Shown in pieces: positions 1 through 7,845 of a stretch of 64,000 nt of DNA (positions within the stretch are counted from its first letter, which is position 1; every line of letters starts with the position of its first letter). The position numbers were made by a program, and so were the translations under genes. The stretch is taken from NCBI GenBank assembly GCA_016708435.1, contig JADJFV010000034.1, positions 248,001-312,000 on the forward strand. The letters run 5' to 3'. This DNA is from Leptospiraceae bacterium (lineage in GTDB: Bacteria > Spirochaetota > Leptospiria > Leptospirales > Leptospiraceae). Below the pieces are notes generated by a model. That model worked only from the letters and a program-made list of their open reading frames with translations. It was not told the DNA's origin and ran no database searches.

Positions 1-381
1 CAAGATCAAACATTTGTAAAAATTTATGAATCTGAGGATTTGATAGGTAAAACATCAATTCGACGTAAGGTAGAAGGAAAAGGGACCTTTAGAACTCATA
101 AGAATTGGATTCTTCTTGAAACCAAGCAAATTGAGCAAATAGAATGGCAGGGAGAAGAATTAAAAAAAAAAGAAAGTAAAGAAGTAGATTCGGCATTGCT
201 ATATTATTATTATCTTGAGGGAAATCTGATTATTCCGATGATTTATGATATGGGCTACAATGAGAAAGATTTTGGAGTCAAAGACGGAGTTTTTATACCG
301 TATGATGAAAAAAATTCTACTTTTTTCAGTATATTAAAATATATGCTTTCAAAGAATTTCAGTCTCATGCTTACTATCTAG
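1..381 (+). CDS. Hypothetical protein, 5' end outside the window
   Basis: The reading frame is open from the first base and stops at 379-381, so the start lies upstream. A TTG at 40 is in frame, but nothing marks it as the real start. The visible 126 residues are charged in the first half (runs of Lys and Glu) and contain a YYYY-rich stretch near residue 65. I see no membrane segment and recognise no family. The phosphatase gene follows after 16 bases on the same strand, so the two probably share a transcript and may be functionally linked. This linkage is inference from spacing only. Confidence 0.6.
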   Translation, partial: QDQTFVKIYESEDLIGKTSIRRKVEGKGTFRTHKNWILLETKQIEQIEWQGEELKKKESKEVDSALLYYYYLEGNLIIPMIYDMGYNEKDFGVKDGVFIPYDEKNSTFFSILKYMLSKNFSLMLTI

Positions 382-397
382 GAAATTGAGAAATAAG

Positions 398-1399
398 ATG
401 ACGAATCCATTTAGCGTCTACAAACAGCGTAAATATACAATTATTTTAAAGAATAGTATTCTATTATTTTTTTCGCTCATACTCGTTTTTTTCCTTGATC
501 AAATGAATTTTATCAAGATAGGTCATAGTATATTCTGGCTTTGTTATAATTTTATTTGCATTATAGCCTTTTTCCTTTTGAATTTCCCTGAGCTTAAATA
601 TTTGAAGAGTCTTTTAGATTTATTGAATTACTTTCATACAAGCGAGAGTCATTCTTTAGATTTTGTAAACTTGAACCTTCAAACTTTTGTCTTTCCACTC
701 AATCTAAATGATGAAAACTTTGAAGTATTCGGAAAACTACAACCGGCAACGTATCTGGGTGGAGATATTATCAATCATGCGCGTGACAGAGAAGGAAACT
801 ATTGGTTTGCTGTTGGGGATGCCTCCGGTCATGATTTAAACTCTCATCTATTCAGTATGATGATATTAAATCAAATGAACTATCTAGTCAATTTAGCTAA
901 GACTCCGAAAGAGATGAATGCAATGATGAATCAAGTCTTAAAGGAGAGAATCCAAAGTTATCCTATTCCTGTAAATAGCTATGCCTCCCTGGGATTATTG
1001 AAAGCAGATCCAAATGGAAAATTTCAGCACTATGGGCTGCATCCTAATTTTCTTTTGTATAGAGCGGATAAGAAAGATATTGAGATTATTGAAACGAGCG
1101 GACATTTTATAGGGATCGAAGTATCGAATGCATTTCACTCTAATTCAAAAGAAGATCATGAGGATAGGTCATTTACTATGGACAAGGGAGATATTCTTTT
1201 TTGTTTTACAGATGGTTTATTTGAACAGAGAAACAAAGAGCGAAAGTATTTTGGTTATCGTTTATACGAGTTTATTAAAACAGAAGATAAGAGTAATTTT
1301 CCTCAATTTGCTAAAAGATTATTTGATTCAGTTCGAGAGTTTGCAGGAACAAAGAACATTGATGATGATATGACAATTCTTATTATACGAAAGAAGTAA
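398..1399 (+). CDS. Membrane-anchored SpoIIE-type PP2C serine phosphatase
   Basis: Two hydrophobic segments (about residues 14-35 and 44-64) are followed by a SpoIIE/RsbU-type PP2C phosphatase domain covering the last two thirds. The metal-binding signatures are intact: LGGD near residue 121, GDASGH near 140, FTDGLFE near 270 and DDDMT near the C-terminus. In this family such enzymes dephosphorylate anti-sigma-factor antagonists of the STAS type. The STAS protein at 8795-9100 is a possible but unproven partner. I chose ATG 398 over an in-frame TTG at 386; the purines around 388-390 could serve as a weak ribosome binding site for it. No extra sensor domain is visible. The assignment to the family is firm, the target unknown. 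Confidence 0.88.
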   Translation: MTNPFSVYKQRKYTIILKNSILLFFSLILVFFLDQMNFIKIGHSIFWLCYNFICIIAFFLLNFPELKYLKSLLDLLNYFHTSESHSLDFVNLNLQTFVFPLNLNDENFEVFGKLQPATYLGGDIINHARDREGNYWFAVGDASGHDLNSHLFSMMILNQMNYLVNLAKTPKEMNAMMNQVLKERIQSYPIPVNSYASLGLLKADPNGKFQHYGLHPNFLLYRADKKDIEIIETSGHFIGIEVSNAFHSNSKEDHEDRSFTMDKGDILFCFTDGLFEQRNKERKYFGYRLYEFIKTEDKSNFPQFAKRLFDSVREFAGTKNIDDDMTILIIRKK

Positions 1400-1421
1400 G
1401 TCTATCGGTATCTACTCAGAA

Positions 1422-1621
1422 TTTTTTGCCACAAAGGCACAGAGTCACGGAGGATTATGGAATCGTGCCAATTTAATTCATGTGCATCATGTGAAATAGA
1501 GCTAATAAAAAAAAATCGAGTTTTAACTGAATATTAGTAGCCTGAATTACGAAAACAAACAAATTTTTTTGAAGAAGACTCTCTCGACATTTCTCAGTGT
1601 CTCAGTGTCTCAGTGGCAAAG
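1422..1621. repeat. Inverted pair of GCCAC-AGGCAC-type repeats
   Basis: The motif TTTTTTGCCACAAAGGCACA begins at 1423, and a related motif on the opposite strand (CTCAGTGTCTCAGTGGCAAA) ends at 1620. The two form imperfect terminal inverted repeats of about 30 bases around a 140-base A+T-rich core with no gene. Related single copies lie at 11410-11442 and 17387-17416. The arrangement resembles a non-autonomous element or a dispersed extragenic palindrome. No transposase is present, so mobility is inference. Confidence 0.55.
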
Positions 1622-1642
1622 CATTATGCTGAGTAGTTACGT

Positions 1643-2887
1643 CTATCTTAGGAAAGGAAAATCTTTCCAATTCCAGTTTCGAGCAGAATTAGTATCAATA
1701 TTATCCGGCACAAGATTCCATAAATACGTTTCCATATACTGAGCGCCTTTAAAATTTATGTAGAAAGAAATTAGCAAGGTAAAAAGCAAAAATCCATACA
1801 GGATTGTCCTTTTATCTATATATTGAACTGAAAAAATAAGATAATAAATGAAAAAAGGGATTGTATCGGATAATAGTCTATATCCATATGAGTGTCCTCC
1901 CCACCAATTTAAATTCCTGGAAACTAGAATCCAATGTAGGATGACAATTGAAAATATAGCATAGTCCAAAACCGAAAGTTTCTCCATTTTCTTCTTTAGA
2001 TAGATTCCATAAATGCTAAATATAAAAATAGGGGAGTATATAAATAATCCACGTCCAGGACTGAATAGATTAGCAACTAACGCTTCATAAAAACTATCAC
2101 TGCCACTAACTTTGCGAAAGTCGTAGTAGGGATGCACAATACTTCCGAAGAGAAGGAAGTTTATATAAAAGAAAATACTCAACACAAGAAATCCCTGTCC
2201 TAAGAAAAATACTGATTTGAGCTTTAAGCGGTAAATGGCAATTAGACTAAAGAAGACAATTGGTAATAGGTTCGTTGGTCGAACTACATAAGAAAAAAAT
2301 AAGGGGAGGGCAGATAGAATAATCCATTGTTTTTTTTCACTTAGAAAACCATAAAGTGTTAGGCTAAGTAGAAGTATGCTCCCTGAGTGTTGCCATAAGC
2401 CTCTTGATATGGTAGAAAATACAAGTGTGCAAAAAGAAAAGATAAACACAGTCTCTAGAGATTTGACCATTGAATTGGTCAGATGCAAGGAAATTAAAAA
2501 GAATATACAGGCTGATAGGCTAAGCAGAGAAGAAGAAATATTTTTTTCTAATCCGATAGTAGAAGAAGCAATTACTTTATCAGATAGATTCTTTCCTTTC
2601 CATGCATACCACTGGTTTAAAATCCAAATATGTGGTGCTGCGAGTAAGCTGACTCCGTATGGATAATAATTATAGGTATGACCATTGTAAGTTGTAAGAT
2701 TTGCATGAAATGCCTTTGGAAATAAACTTGCATATTCGTCTAAGTCAATGTTTCCTTCCCTCACAAGACTAATTGTAGTGTAGACACTCCAGAGGGAATC
2801 TGTTTGATTGAATACTTTGGTCTCAGTTAACGTAAACCAAACGCAAAGATAAATAAATACTAAAAGCAGTCCCTTCTTAATGCACAA
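1643..2887 (-). CDS. Multi-pass membrane protein, glycosyltransferase-39-like
   Basis: This 414-residue protein has about ten hydrophobic helices. An N-terminal luminal-type loop carries charged and aromatic residues (NQTDSLWSV, then EGNIDLDEY near residues 28-52). This pattern is seen in GT-C/ArnT-like integral membrane glycosyltransferases and related Leptospira proteins that are annotated only as membrane proteins. The likely start is TTG at 2885-2887, which lies inside the transaldolase 3' end (11-base overlap), suggesting translational coupling. No convincing catalytic motif can be pointed to, so the glycosyltransferase link is weak. It is the last gene of a three-gene minus-strand cluster. 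Confidence 0.7.
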   Translation of the reverse strand: MCIKKGLLLVFIYLCVWFTLTETKVFNQTDSLWSVYTTISLVREGNIDLDEYASLFPKAFHANLTTYNGHTYNYYPYGVSLLAAPHIWILNQWYAWKGKNLSDKVIASSTIGLEKNISSSLLSLSACIFFLISLHLTNSMVKSLETVFIFSFCTLVFSTISRGLWQHSGSILLLSLTLYGFLSEKKQWIILSALPLFFSYVVRPTNLLPIVFFSLIAIYRLKLKSVFFLGQGFLVLSIFFYINFLLFGSIVHPYYDFRKVSGSDSFYEALVANLFSPGRGLFIYSPIFIFSIYGIYLKKKMEKLSVLDYAIFSIVILHWILVSRNLNWWGGHSYGYRLLSDTIPFFIYYLIFSVQYIDKRTILYGFLLFTLLISFYINFKGAQYMETYLWNLVPDNIDTNSARNWNWKDFPFLR

Positions 2888-3521
2888 TTTTCTTTGCGTC
2901 TTCCAAGAACTTAGAAAGTCCTAGATCCGTTAACGGATGTTTGAAAAGCATTTGAAATGTAGAATAAGGAAGAGTCACCGCATCTGCTCCTTCCAATGCA
3001 ACTTCTTTAAAATGAATCGGATGACGAATAGAAGCAGCAAGTATCTTCGTTTCAAAGCTGTAATTATCGTAAATCGTTCTTATTTCCGAAATTAAATCCA
3101 AACCATTAAAAGAAATATCATCAAGCCTACCGATGAAGGGAGAAATATAAGTAGCCCCGACTTTAGCGGCTAACAAGGCTTGTGGTGCAGAGAAGCAAAG
3201 TGTGACATTTGTTTTGATGTTTCTCTTGGAAAGCTCTGATACGCATTTAATTCCTTCCGGGATGAGAGGAATCTTAATCACTACATTCTCTGCGATTTCA
3301 GAAAGATCGAGTGCTTCAGCAAGCATTCCGGCATAATCTATTGCAATTACCTCTGCACTTACTGGTCCATTCGTAATATTACAAATTTCTTTTATAACTT
3401 CTTTGAACTTTCTTTTGCTGGCTGCAATGATACTCGGATTCGTTGTAACTCCATCGAGTAGACCTAAGTCAGCAATTTTAGAAATCTCTGTTGTGTCGGC
3501 TGTATCTAAGAATAATTTCAT
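2877..3521 (-). CDS. tal: Transaldolase (short TalC/FSA type)
   Basis: At 214 residues it has the length of the short transaldolase / fructose-6-phosphate aldolase subfamily. The family landmarks are visible: FLDTAD at the N-terminus, GVTTNPS at residues 24-30, the Schiff-base lysine in VIKIPL (Lys83), TLCFS near 130 and YISPFIGR near 145. The enzyme moves dihydroxyacetone units between sugar phosphates in the non-oxidative pentose phosphate pathway, in the cytoplasm. Whether it is a true transaldolase or an aldolase cannot be decided by eye. It overlaps its upstream neighbour by one base and its downstream neighbour by 11, so all three are probably co-translated. Confidence 0.92.
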   Translation of the reverse strand: MKLFLDTADTTEISKIADLGLLDGVTTNPSIIAASKRKFKEVIKEICNITNGPVSAEVIAIDYAGMLAEALDLSEIAENVVIKIPLIPEGIKCVSELSKRNIKTNVTLCFSAPQALLAAKVGATYISPFIGRLDDISFNGLDLISEIRTIYDNYSFETKILAASIRHPIHFKEVALEGADAVTLPYSTFQMLFKHPLTDLGLSKFLEDAKKIVH

Positions 3522-4396
3522 TATTGTTTCACTGGAGGTGTAGAAGGAGTTACCTCTTTATTTTGATCCTTTTCAGAATAGACACCTTCATTTACCAAAT
3601 CTAACAATACATCTGTTTCCCTTGCTGAAAAATAGTCCTTATAATCAATATTTATCAAATCAGTTCTATCTACGCTAAAATAATCCATTCTTTTGCTGAA
3701 AGCCTTCTTATTATAAGGCTCTACCCATTGAATGATAAATTCTGATTTACCGCCTTTCGGTGGAGCAGAAGCGCTTGCTGCTGCAGACGTTGGTGGCTCG
3801 CTAGATTCAGTATAAGAGCCAGCTCTTTTGAAAGTCCAAGTATAAGCTCCGGCAATTTTTTTATCGTCTTGGTTTTCATCAGAGGATTCATTTTCGTCAT
3901 CTGGCTTTGAGAATTTATCCTTTGGAATTTGTGCTTGTGGCTCTTTAGTTGGCTTACCGTATTTATCCTCAACTTGCTTTTTTAATTTCAAGCTTTCTAC
4001 TGGACTGAAATAAACTCCAACAGAAAATAAAGAAGAGCTTTTTCCTTCATCTTCTTTGCTTTTGTTGAATTTTTCTAAGATTCTTGGCTTTTTGTAGAAT
4101 CTGTATAGGTAGGTGATATTGTTTCTTTTTATAAGTAAGGTTTTATCCTTTTGCTCATTGATAATTTCAATTTTTTCTTTGACATCTGGGTTTTGACGAA
4201 TCTTGTTAATTTGATCTCGTATTCCTTCGAACGAATTTCCCCACGCTGAATCTCCTAGACCTCCACCAGGTCCCGGAACACTTACGGCTATCTTAGATTG
4301 ATCGATTGCTGGTTTGTCTTTAGCAGGCTCATTTGTTGGTTCAGCCCAAATGGAAAGTACGCAAAAAAGGATTAGGGAAATAAGTAAGTTTTTCAT
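3521..4396 (-). CDS. Exported hypothetical protein with low-complexity linker
   Basis: A signal peptide is clear (hydrophobic residues 4-17, cleavage likely after WAE or near it), so the product is periplasmic or surface-associated. A glycine-rich stretch (GPGGGLGDSAWGNSF) near residue 45 is followed by a mixed alpha/beta-looking region. Next comes an acidic Asp/Glu/Asn/Lys stretch around 160-185 and a Ser/Ala/Pro stretch near 205-220, then a second ordered part and a Thr/Pro-rich tail. I recognise no named family. It leads the transaldolase cluster, and its stop codon shares one base with the transaldolase start. It looks like a conserved spirochaete protein, but that is impression only. Confidence 0.72.
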   Translation of the reverse strand: MKNLLISLILFCVLSIWAEPTNEPAKDKPAIDQSKIAVSVPGPGGGLGDSAWGNSFEGIRDQINKIRQNPDVKEKIEIINEQKDKTLLIKRNNITYLYRFYKKPRILEKFNKSKEDEGKSSSLFSVGVYFSPVESLKLKKQVEDKYGKPTKEPQAQIPKDKFSKPDDENESSDENQDDKKIAGAYTWTFKRAGSYTESSEPPTSAAASASAPPKGGKSEFIIQWVEPYNKKAFSKRMDYFSVDRTDLINIDYKDYFSARETDVLLDLVNEGVYSEKDQNKEVTPSTPPVKQ

Positions 4397-4520
4397 AGTA
4401 GATTTATCGGAGAATTACGACAAATCGTATACAGTAAAAATGAAAATATATAGAGAAATGACCAAAGATTTTTTGGAAAAATGATTTAATTGCCTGTAGA
4501 CTCTCAAATTGTTGTCAAAT

Positions 4521-4841
4521 ATGACTGATTCAAAAGCAGAGATTTTAGTAGAAATTTCCAAAGATTTAGAGGATTTAATCCCCGAATACATTGATTCGAT
4601 GAATAGCTCTATTGAATATATTGAAGGCTTAGTAAAATCCAACAATCTAGTGGAAGTAAAAAGTGAAGCACATAAAATGAAAGGGCACGGAGGTGCTTAC
4701 GGGTTTCGCTATATTTCGGATATAGGGCTTTTAATTGAAGGGTTTGCGAAAGAAGGAAAAAATGAACTAATCTTAAAATGTTTACAAGAATTGAAAAACT
4801 ATATGAGGAGCATTAAAATTGAATTCAGAGAGGATGAATAA
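4521..4841 (+). CDS. Histidine phosphotransfer (Hpt) domain protein
   Basis: This 106-residue protein is a single Hpt four-helix domain. The signature AHKMKGHGGAYGF holds the phosphorylatable histidine (His51 counted from ATG 4521) followed by the Lys-Gly spacing typical of the family. Hpt proteins relay phosphate between receiver domains in multistep phosphorelays. No histidine kinase is adjacent; candidate receivers in the window are at 30687, 48599 and 54594. A TTG four codons upstream is an alternative start. The C-terminus overlaps the O-antigen-ligase-like gene by 8 bases, which suggests coupling, although the two products have no obvious common role. Confidence 0.87.
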   Translation: MTDSKAEILVEISKDLEDLIPEYIDSMNSSIEYIEGLVKSNNLVEVKSEAHKMKGHGGAYGFRYISDIGLLIEGFAKEGKNELILKCLQELKNYMRSIKIEFREDE

Positions 4842-6129
4842 AATATTTCTTGTATTTCTTCAAATAGCAATTATCTCCTGTGCAATATCTGTTTCCCTCA
4901 GCCAGTTATTCTTGTTTCTTACTTTCATCCTATTTTTTTTTACGAAGGGCAAAGAGTCTATTCGTCTAACAGCGATATCTGTCTTATCCTTTGGTGTATT
5001 CGGGTTCTACTTTTTATCCTTTTTTTTTCATTTTGCTACTGGCGGTGAATTGTCATATATTGGTGCCATCAAGGGAAGCGAACTAAAAGATGTATTATTA
5101 TTTTCTGCCTTTTTAATAGTTCAAAATTTAAAAACCGAAGAAGAAATTGCAAAAGTAGAGAAGGCGTTTTGGATTTTACTGATTGTTCTTCTTATCACTG
5201 GATTTTTTTCTATCTTTAGTCCAATAAGGCTTTCTCGATTAGTCTCTGACTTATTTAAGCCTTCTCCTAATTGGAAATTCGCTCACCATTATGGAAATTT
5301 ACTTGGAATTGGAATTCATTTACCAATTGGTCTTATGAATACACATTTGACATATGCTGGCATATTCCTACTATTCGCACCATTTGTGTTTTTTAGATTT
5401 TTATTTTCCATTCGAGAAAAGAAAAACATATTATTTAATTTTTCCATTTTAATTTTATTTGGAATGATTGCTTTATTGAATAATGCTCGCTCTGCTTTAC
5501 TTGGAGCCTCTATTGCTATTTTCATTGGCTTTGTAGATTTGCTTTTTATTCAGAAATACTTTTCATTAAAAAAAAGTATTAAGTATCTTGGTATTTTTCT
5601 TGTTGGAGTTGGACTTATTCTTGGACTACTTTTTTTTAATGAAACAATGGCTAAGACCATTCAACCACTTCTAGGTCAAGAAAAGCATACAGACTCCGGT
5701 AGAACTTTTATCTGGTCTTCTACATTTCCAATGATTCAAGAAAATCCACTTTTAGGTGTAGGTCCCGGAAATTATGGCAAGCAAGTAGAGATCAACCGCA
5801 AAAAATTGAGTGAAGAATATAAGGAGTTGCTTTTCTTTTTTGAAGTAACGCAGAGAGGTCATGCACATAATGATTTTTTACATCTTGCGGCTATTGCGGG
5901 TTTGCCGGCAATGCTTCTTTATGTTTTACTTGGTTCGGTGATTGGATATTCTTTACTGAAAGGCAGACTAACTAGAAAAGATAGCATTTTGTTTTATGGG
6001 CTTGTAGGTTTTTTCTTTGCAGGACTTTTTCAATGTTACTTTCAAGACGATGAAGTCGTAATAGTGTTTTGGTATCTACTCGGATTCTTTCATCTGAAAT
6101 TAAACCGGGGAATGACTACTAACGTATAA
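4834..6129 (+). CDS. O-antigen ligase/polymerase-like membrane protein
   Basis: About ten membrane helices span this 431-residue protein. A large loop near residues 290-345 carries the WaaL/Wzy-C family features: SGRTFIW, a PLLGVGPGNY stretch and HAHNDFLHLAAIAG. In this family the loop residues act in transferring or polymerising undecaprenyl-linked glycans, on the periplasmic side of the inner membrane. The WaaL family also includes protein glycosylases, so ligase, polymerase and glycosylase cannot be separated here. No other LPS genes are nearby. ATG 4834 is used because it is the first ATG and sits right after a purine-rich AGAGAGG. The gene ends convergently with the lipoprotein operon. 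Confidence 0.82.
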   Translation: MNKIFLVFLQIAIISCAISVSLSQLFLFLTFILFFFTKGKESIRLTAISVLSFGVFGFYFLSFFFHFATGGELSYIGAIKGSELKDVLLFSAFLIVQNLKTEEEIAKVEKAFWILLIVLLITGFFSIFSPIRLSRLVSDLFKPSPNWKFAHHYGNLLGIGIHLPIGLMNTHLTYAGIFLLFAPFVFFRFLFSIREKKNILFNFSILILFGMIALLNNARSALLGASIAIFIGFVDLLFIQKYFSLKKSIKYLGIFLVGVGLILGLLFFNETMAKTIQPLLGQEKHTDSGRTFIWSSTFPMIQENPLLGVGPGNYGKQVEINRKKLSEEYKELLFFFEVTQRGHAHNDFLHLAAIAGLPAMLLYVLLGSVIGYSLLKGRLTRKDSILFYGLVGFFFAGLFQCYFQDDEVVIVFWYLLGFFHLKLNRGMTTNV

Positions 6130-6155
6130 TTTGTAATCTATACAGTCCGTAAACT

Positions 6156-6302
6156 GTCACCTCGAATAGTTTCATCGTGAGAGGTCTATCCAGCTTAATA
6201 CTATCGTTGTATTGCCAGATAGATTTCTCACAAATTTCCAGTTTTGCGCTTTCGCATTCCTCGCCTTTGTCTGTTCGAAATGACATTGTAATTTCGAACA
6301 GA
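6156..6302. repeat. Inverted-repeat unit related to the 17.2-kb MITE and the 16.4-kb repeat
   Basis: The left part (CTGTCACCTCGAATAG) resembles the left end of the element at 17179-17370. The middle carries a 27-base string at 6206-6232 that recurs exactly at 16382-16408. The right end contains TGTTCGAAATGAC, also found near 16448. A short open frame can be read through here on the minus strand, but it looks like repeat sequence, not a gene. The copy appears degenerate. Confidence 0.5.
6270..6302. terminator. Hairpin between convergent genes
   Basis: Perfect 12-base arms (TCTGTTCGAAAT at 6270-6281 and its complement at 6291-6302) enclose a 9-base loop. The hairpin lies between the ends of the plus-strand ligase-like gene and the minus-strand lipoprotein operon. 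There is no long T-tract, so a bidirectional terminator role is only plausible. The arms overlap the repeat family described for this spacer. Confidence 0.35.
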
Positions 6303-6313
6303 TAAACCACACA

Positions 6314-6685
6314 CTATTTACTACAATAAACCAGGACACTTCGGCTAGAAGTGATTCCGCCTAGGAAGCCATGAATAACTGAATCTATCCAATCAGGATA
6401 AATTACAACTGTATCTACATTATTAGGACATACAGGCGTTACATGCTTCTCTTTTTCCGTTTTAGTTGTAAACCATGTGCTTCTAAAAGTTTGCGGTTTA
6501 TTCGGAGTAACCGGTCTTGAGTATTCTTGTAATCCGTCAAAATTACTAAAATATCTTTTATTATAGTCAGCAGCTTCTTTGGCTTCAATGACTCTAGTTG
6601 GATTATTCACCTTGATGATTGTCTTTCCGCAGCCGATTGAGACTAGAAGAGAGAGTGTAAGTAAAACTTTGATTGCACTATTCAT
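6314..6685 (-). CDS. Bor-like lipoprotein, longer paralogue
   Basis: The signal peptide ends in a lipobox (LLVSIGC, Cys19), predicting a lipid-anchored envelope protein. The C-terminal 60 residues follow the pattern of the Lambda Bor family: a conserved VCP followed by a Val/Thr strand, then a GFLGGIT segment and a terminal VYCSK. Between the lipobox and the Bor-like part there is an extra stretch of about 45 residues. Bor in phage lambda affects serum resistance; no such role can be inferred here. The neighbour at 6702 shows the same fold pattern, so the two are probable tandem paralogues. It is the last gene of a three-lipoprotein operon. Confidence 0.68.
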   Translation of the reverse strand: MNSAIKVLLTLSLLVSIGCGKTIIKVNNPTRVIEAKEAADYNKRYFSNFDGLQEYSRPVTPNKPQTFRSTWFTTKTEKEKHVTPVCPNNVDTVVIYPDWIDSVIHGFLGGITSSRSVLVYCSK

Positions 6686-6701
6686 AAGAACCTCCTTTTG
6701 G

Positions 6702-6992
6702 TTAATTGCAAGTAATCTTTAAAGTTCTTGGAACATAGATACCAAGTGTTAATTGAGTTAGAACAGCATCTTTCCATGTATAGTATTGATCAATTTCATA
6801 TACTCCGGATGGGCAAATCTGTGTTGCATCCACTTCTACTTTTCTAGGAAAGAATCCGCCTAACCAAAACTTATGCTGTAGTGTTTTTACTTCGCCTTTT
6901 GTTCCGCCGCTCTCATTATCGAGTCTAACTCTCGCATGGTGACAATTCATAGAAAATAAAAGTAACATTGTTAAAATAAGTAATTGTTTCAT
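6702..6992 (-). CDS. Bor-family lipoprotein
   Basis: A 96-residue protein close to the length of phage lambda Bor (97). After a short lipidated signal peptide (LLFSMNC, Cys17) it has QHKFWLGGFFPRKVEVDAT, an ICPSG motif and the ending LTLGIYVPRTLKITCN. This tracks the Bor pattern of HHFF-SGIG, AAKIC and FITLGIYTP-CS. It is predicted to sit in the outer membrane or inner membrane as a lipoprotein. It starts one base after the preceding gene's stop and is followed after 16 bases by a second Bor-like gene. I see no other phage genes, so the family here is chromosomal. Confidence 0.75.
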   Translation of the reverse strand: MKQLLILTMLLLFSMNCHHARVRLDNESGGTKGEVKTLQHKFWLGGFFPRKVEVDATQICPSGVYEIDQYYTWKDAVLTQLTLGIYVPRTLKITCN

Positions 6993-6993
6993 C

Positions 6994-7494
6994 TTATTTC
7001 GCCTCGCTTGTTTGTTGTCCAGGGATATAACTTAACTCTTTAAATTCTTTTCCATCAAAGGCTAGTATGGATGCGCCCGTCGCTGTAATAGAAATGTTCA
7101 ATGTTCCAGCACTAGAAGAGGAAGTTTCAGTGGCGGTGATAATAACATCACCCACTTTTACTGCCGTAACTAGTCCGGAGGCAGGATCTACGCCTGCAAT
7201 TGTTCCATCGCTCGTTTTCCAAGTGATACCCGTTGCGATTTCCTTTCCTGTCTTATCAATTGCTTTTAGTTGCTTTGTATTTGTAGGAGCCATTTTTATA
7301 TTTGCTAGCGCTGCAAGTTTATCATCTGCAATTCGAACTGCTGCTACAGTCGATGTGGTTTGACCTGGAAGGGGAATAGGATAAACGGATGTTTTTTTCT
7401 TTCCGGGTGGAACTGGGATAAGTGCAGGCCATGCCGTGCAACCAATAAAAAATAGTAATATATTGATTACTAAAATATTTTTAATGAATTTCAT
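6994..7494 (-). CDS. Lipoprotein with a BIG2 immunoglobulin-like domain
   Basis: ATG 7494 is preceded by a good GAGAGG ribosome binding site seven bases away, so longer frames extending further upstream are rejected. The first 19 residues form a lipoprotein signal (LLFFIGC). After a Pro-rich stretch, residues 45-140 match the bacterial Ig-like group 2 pattern: LKAIDKTGKEI, then WKTSDGTIAGVDPASGLVTA and VGDVIITAT. In spirochaetes BIG2 domains occur in surface adhesins of the Lig type, but a single-domain lipoprotein need not be one. It is the first gene of the operon with the two Bor-like lipoproteins. Confidence 0.8.
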   Translation of the reverse strand: MKFIKNILVINILLFFIGCTAWPALIPVPPGKKKTSVYPIPLPGQTTSTVAAVRIADDKLAALANIKMAPTNTKQLKAIDKTGKEIATGITWKTSDGTIAGVDPASGLVTAVKVGDVIITATETSSSSAGTLNISITATGASILAFDGKEFKELSYIPGQQTSEAK

Positions 7495-7845
7495 AATAAA
7501 CCTCTCTTGTATTAACTTTTGATTCTTTACTTTTATTACACTTACATAGATAAAAAAAATAAATAGTTTTCTATTAGCTGATTTGTATTTCGTATGGGAA
7601 TATATTTCCATTGTCTGTCTACTGCATACTTTAGGGATAGACTGAAAATAATTTCTGATTTTTCTAAATTAAAAAATTTTCTCCATAAAAAGACCGAATG
7701 AGTTTTTTGTCTTTCTTTCTTTTCGGAAGAATCACAGAAAAATCCTATTGATTTGATTGATAATCTCTTTCTGGAAAAGATTGCGGTATGCAAGGAATTT
7801 CTTTTTTTTAGTTTTTCCATTTTCAAAATCGGATAGTTTGCGGGA
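7495..7845. other. Non-coding divergent promoter region
   Basis: This 351-base stretch separates the divergently transcribed BIG2 lipoprotein operon and the patatin gene. It is strongly A+T-rich, with T-runs at 7680 and 7800. An open frame that crosses it on the minus strand continues antisense into the patatin gene and has no ribosome binding site, so I treat it as non-coding. Promoters for both directions must lie here, but no clear -35/-10 pair stands out. Confidence 0.5.

Noticed and set aside
6119..6310. 63-codon frame on the minus strand after the ligase-like gene
   Set aside because: It lies within the repeat unit and hairpin, has no ribosome binding site, and its translation has no protein-like pattern.
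6314..6992. Prophage fragment suggested by Bor-like lipoproteins
   Set aside because: No integrase, capsid, lysis or other phage gene is near, and the genes sit in an ordinary lipoprotein operon.
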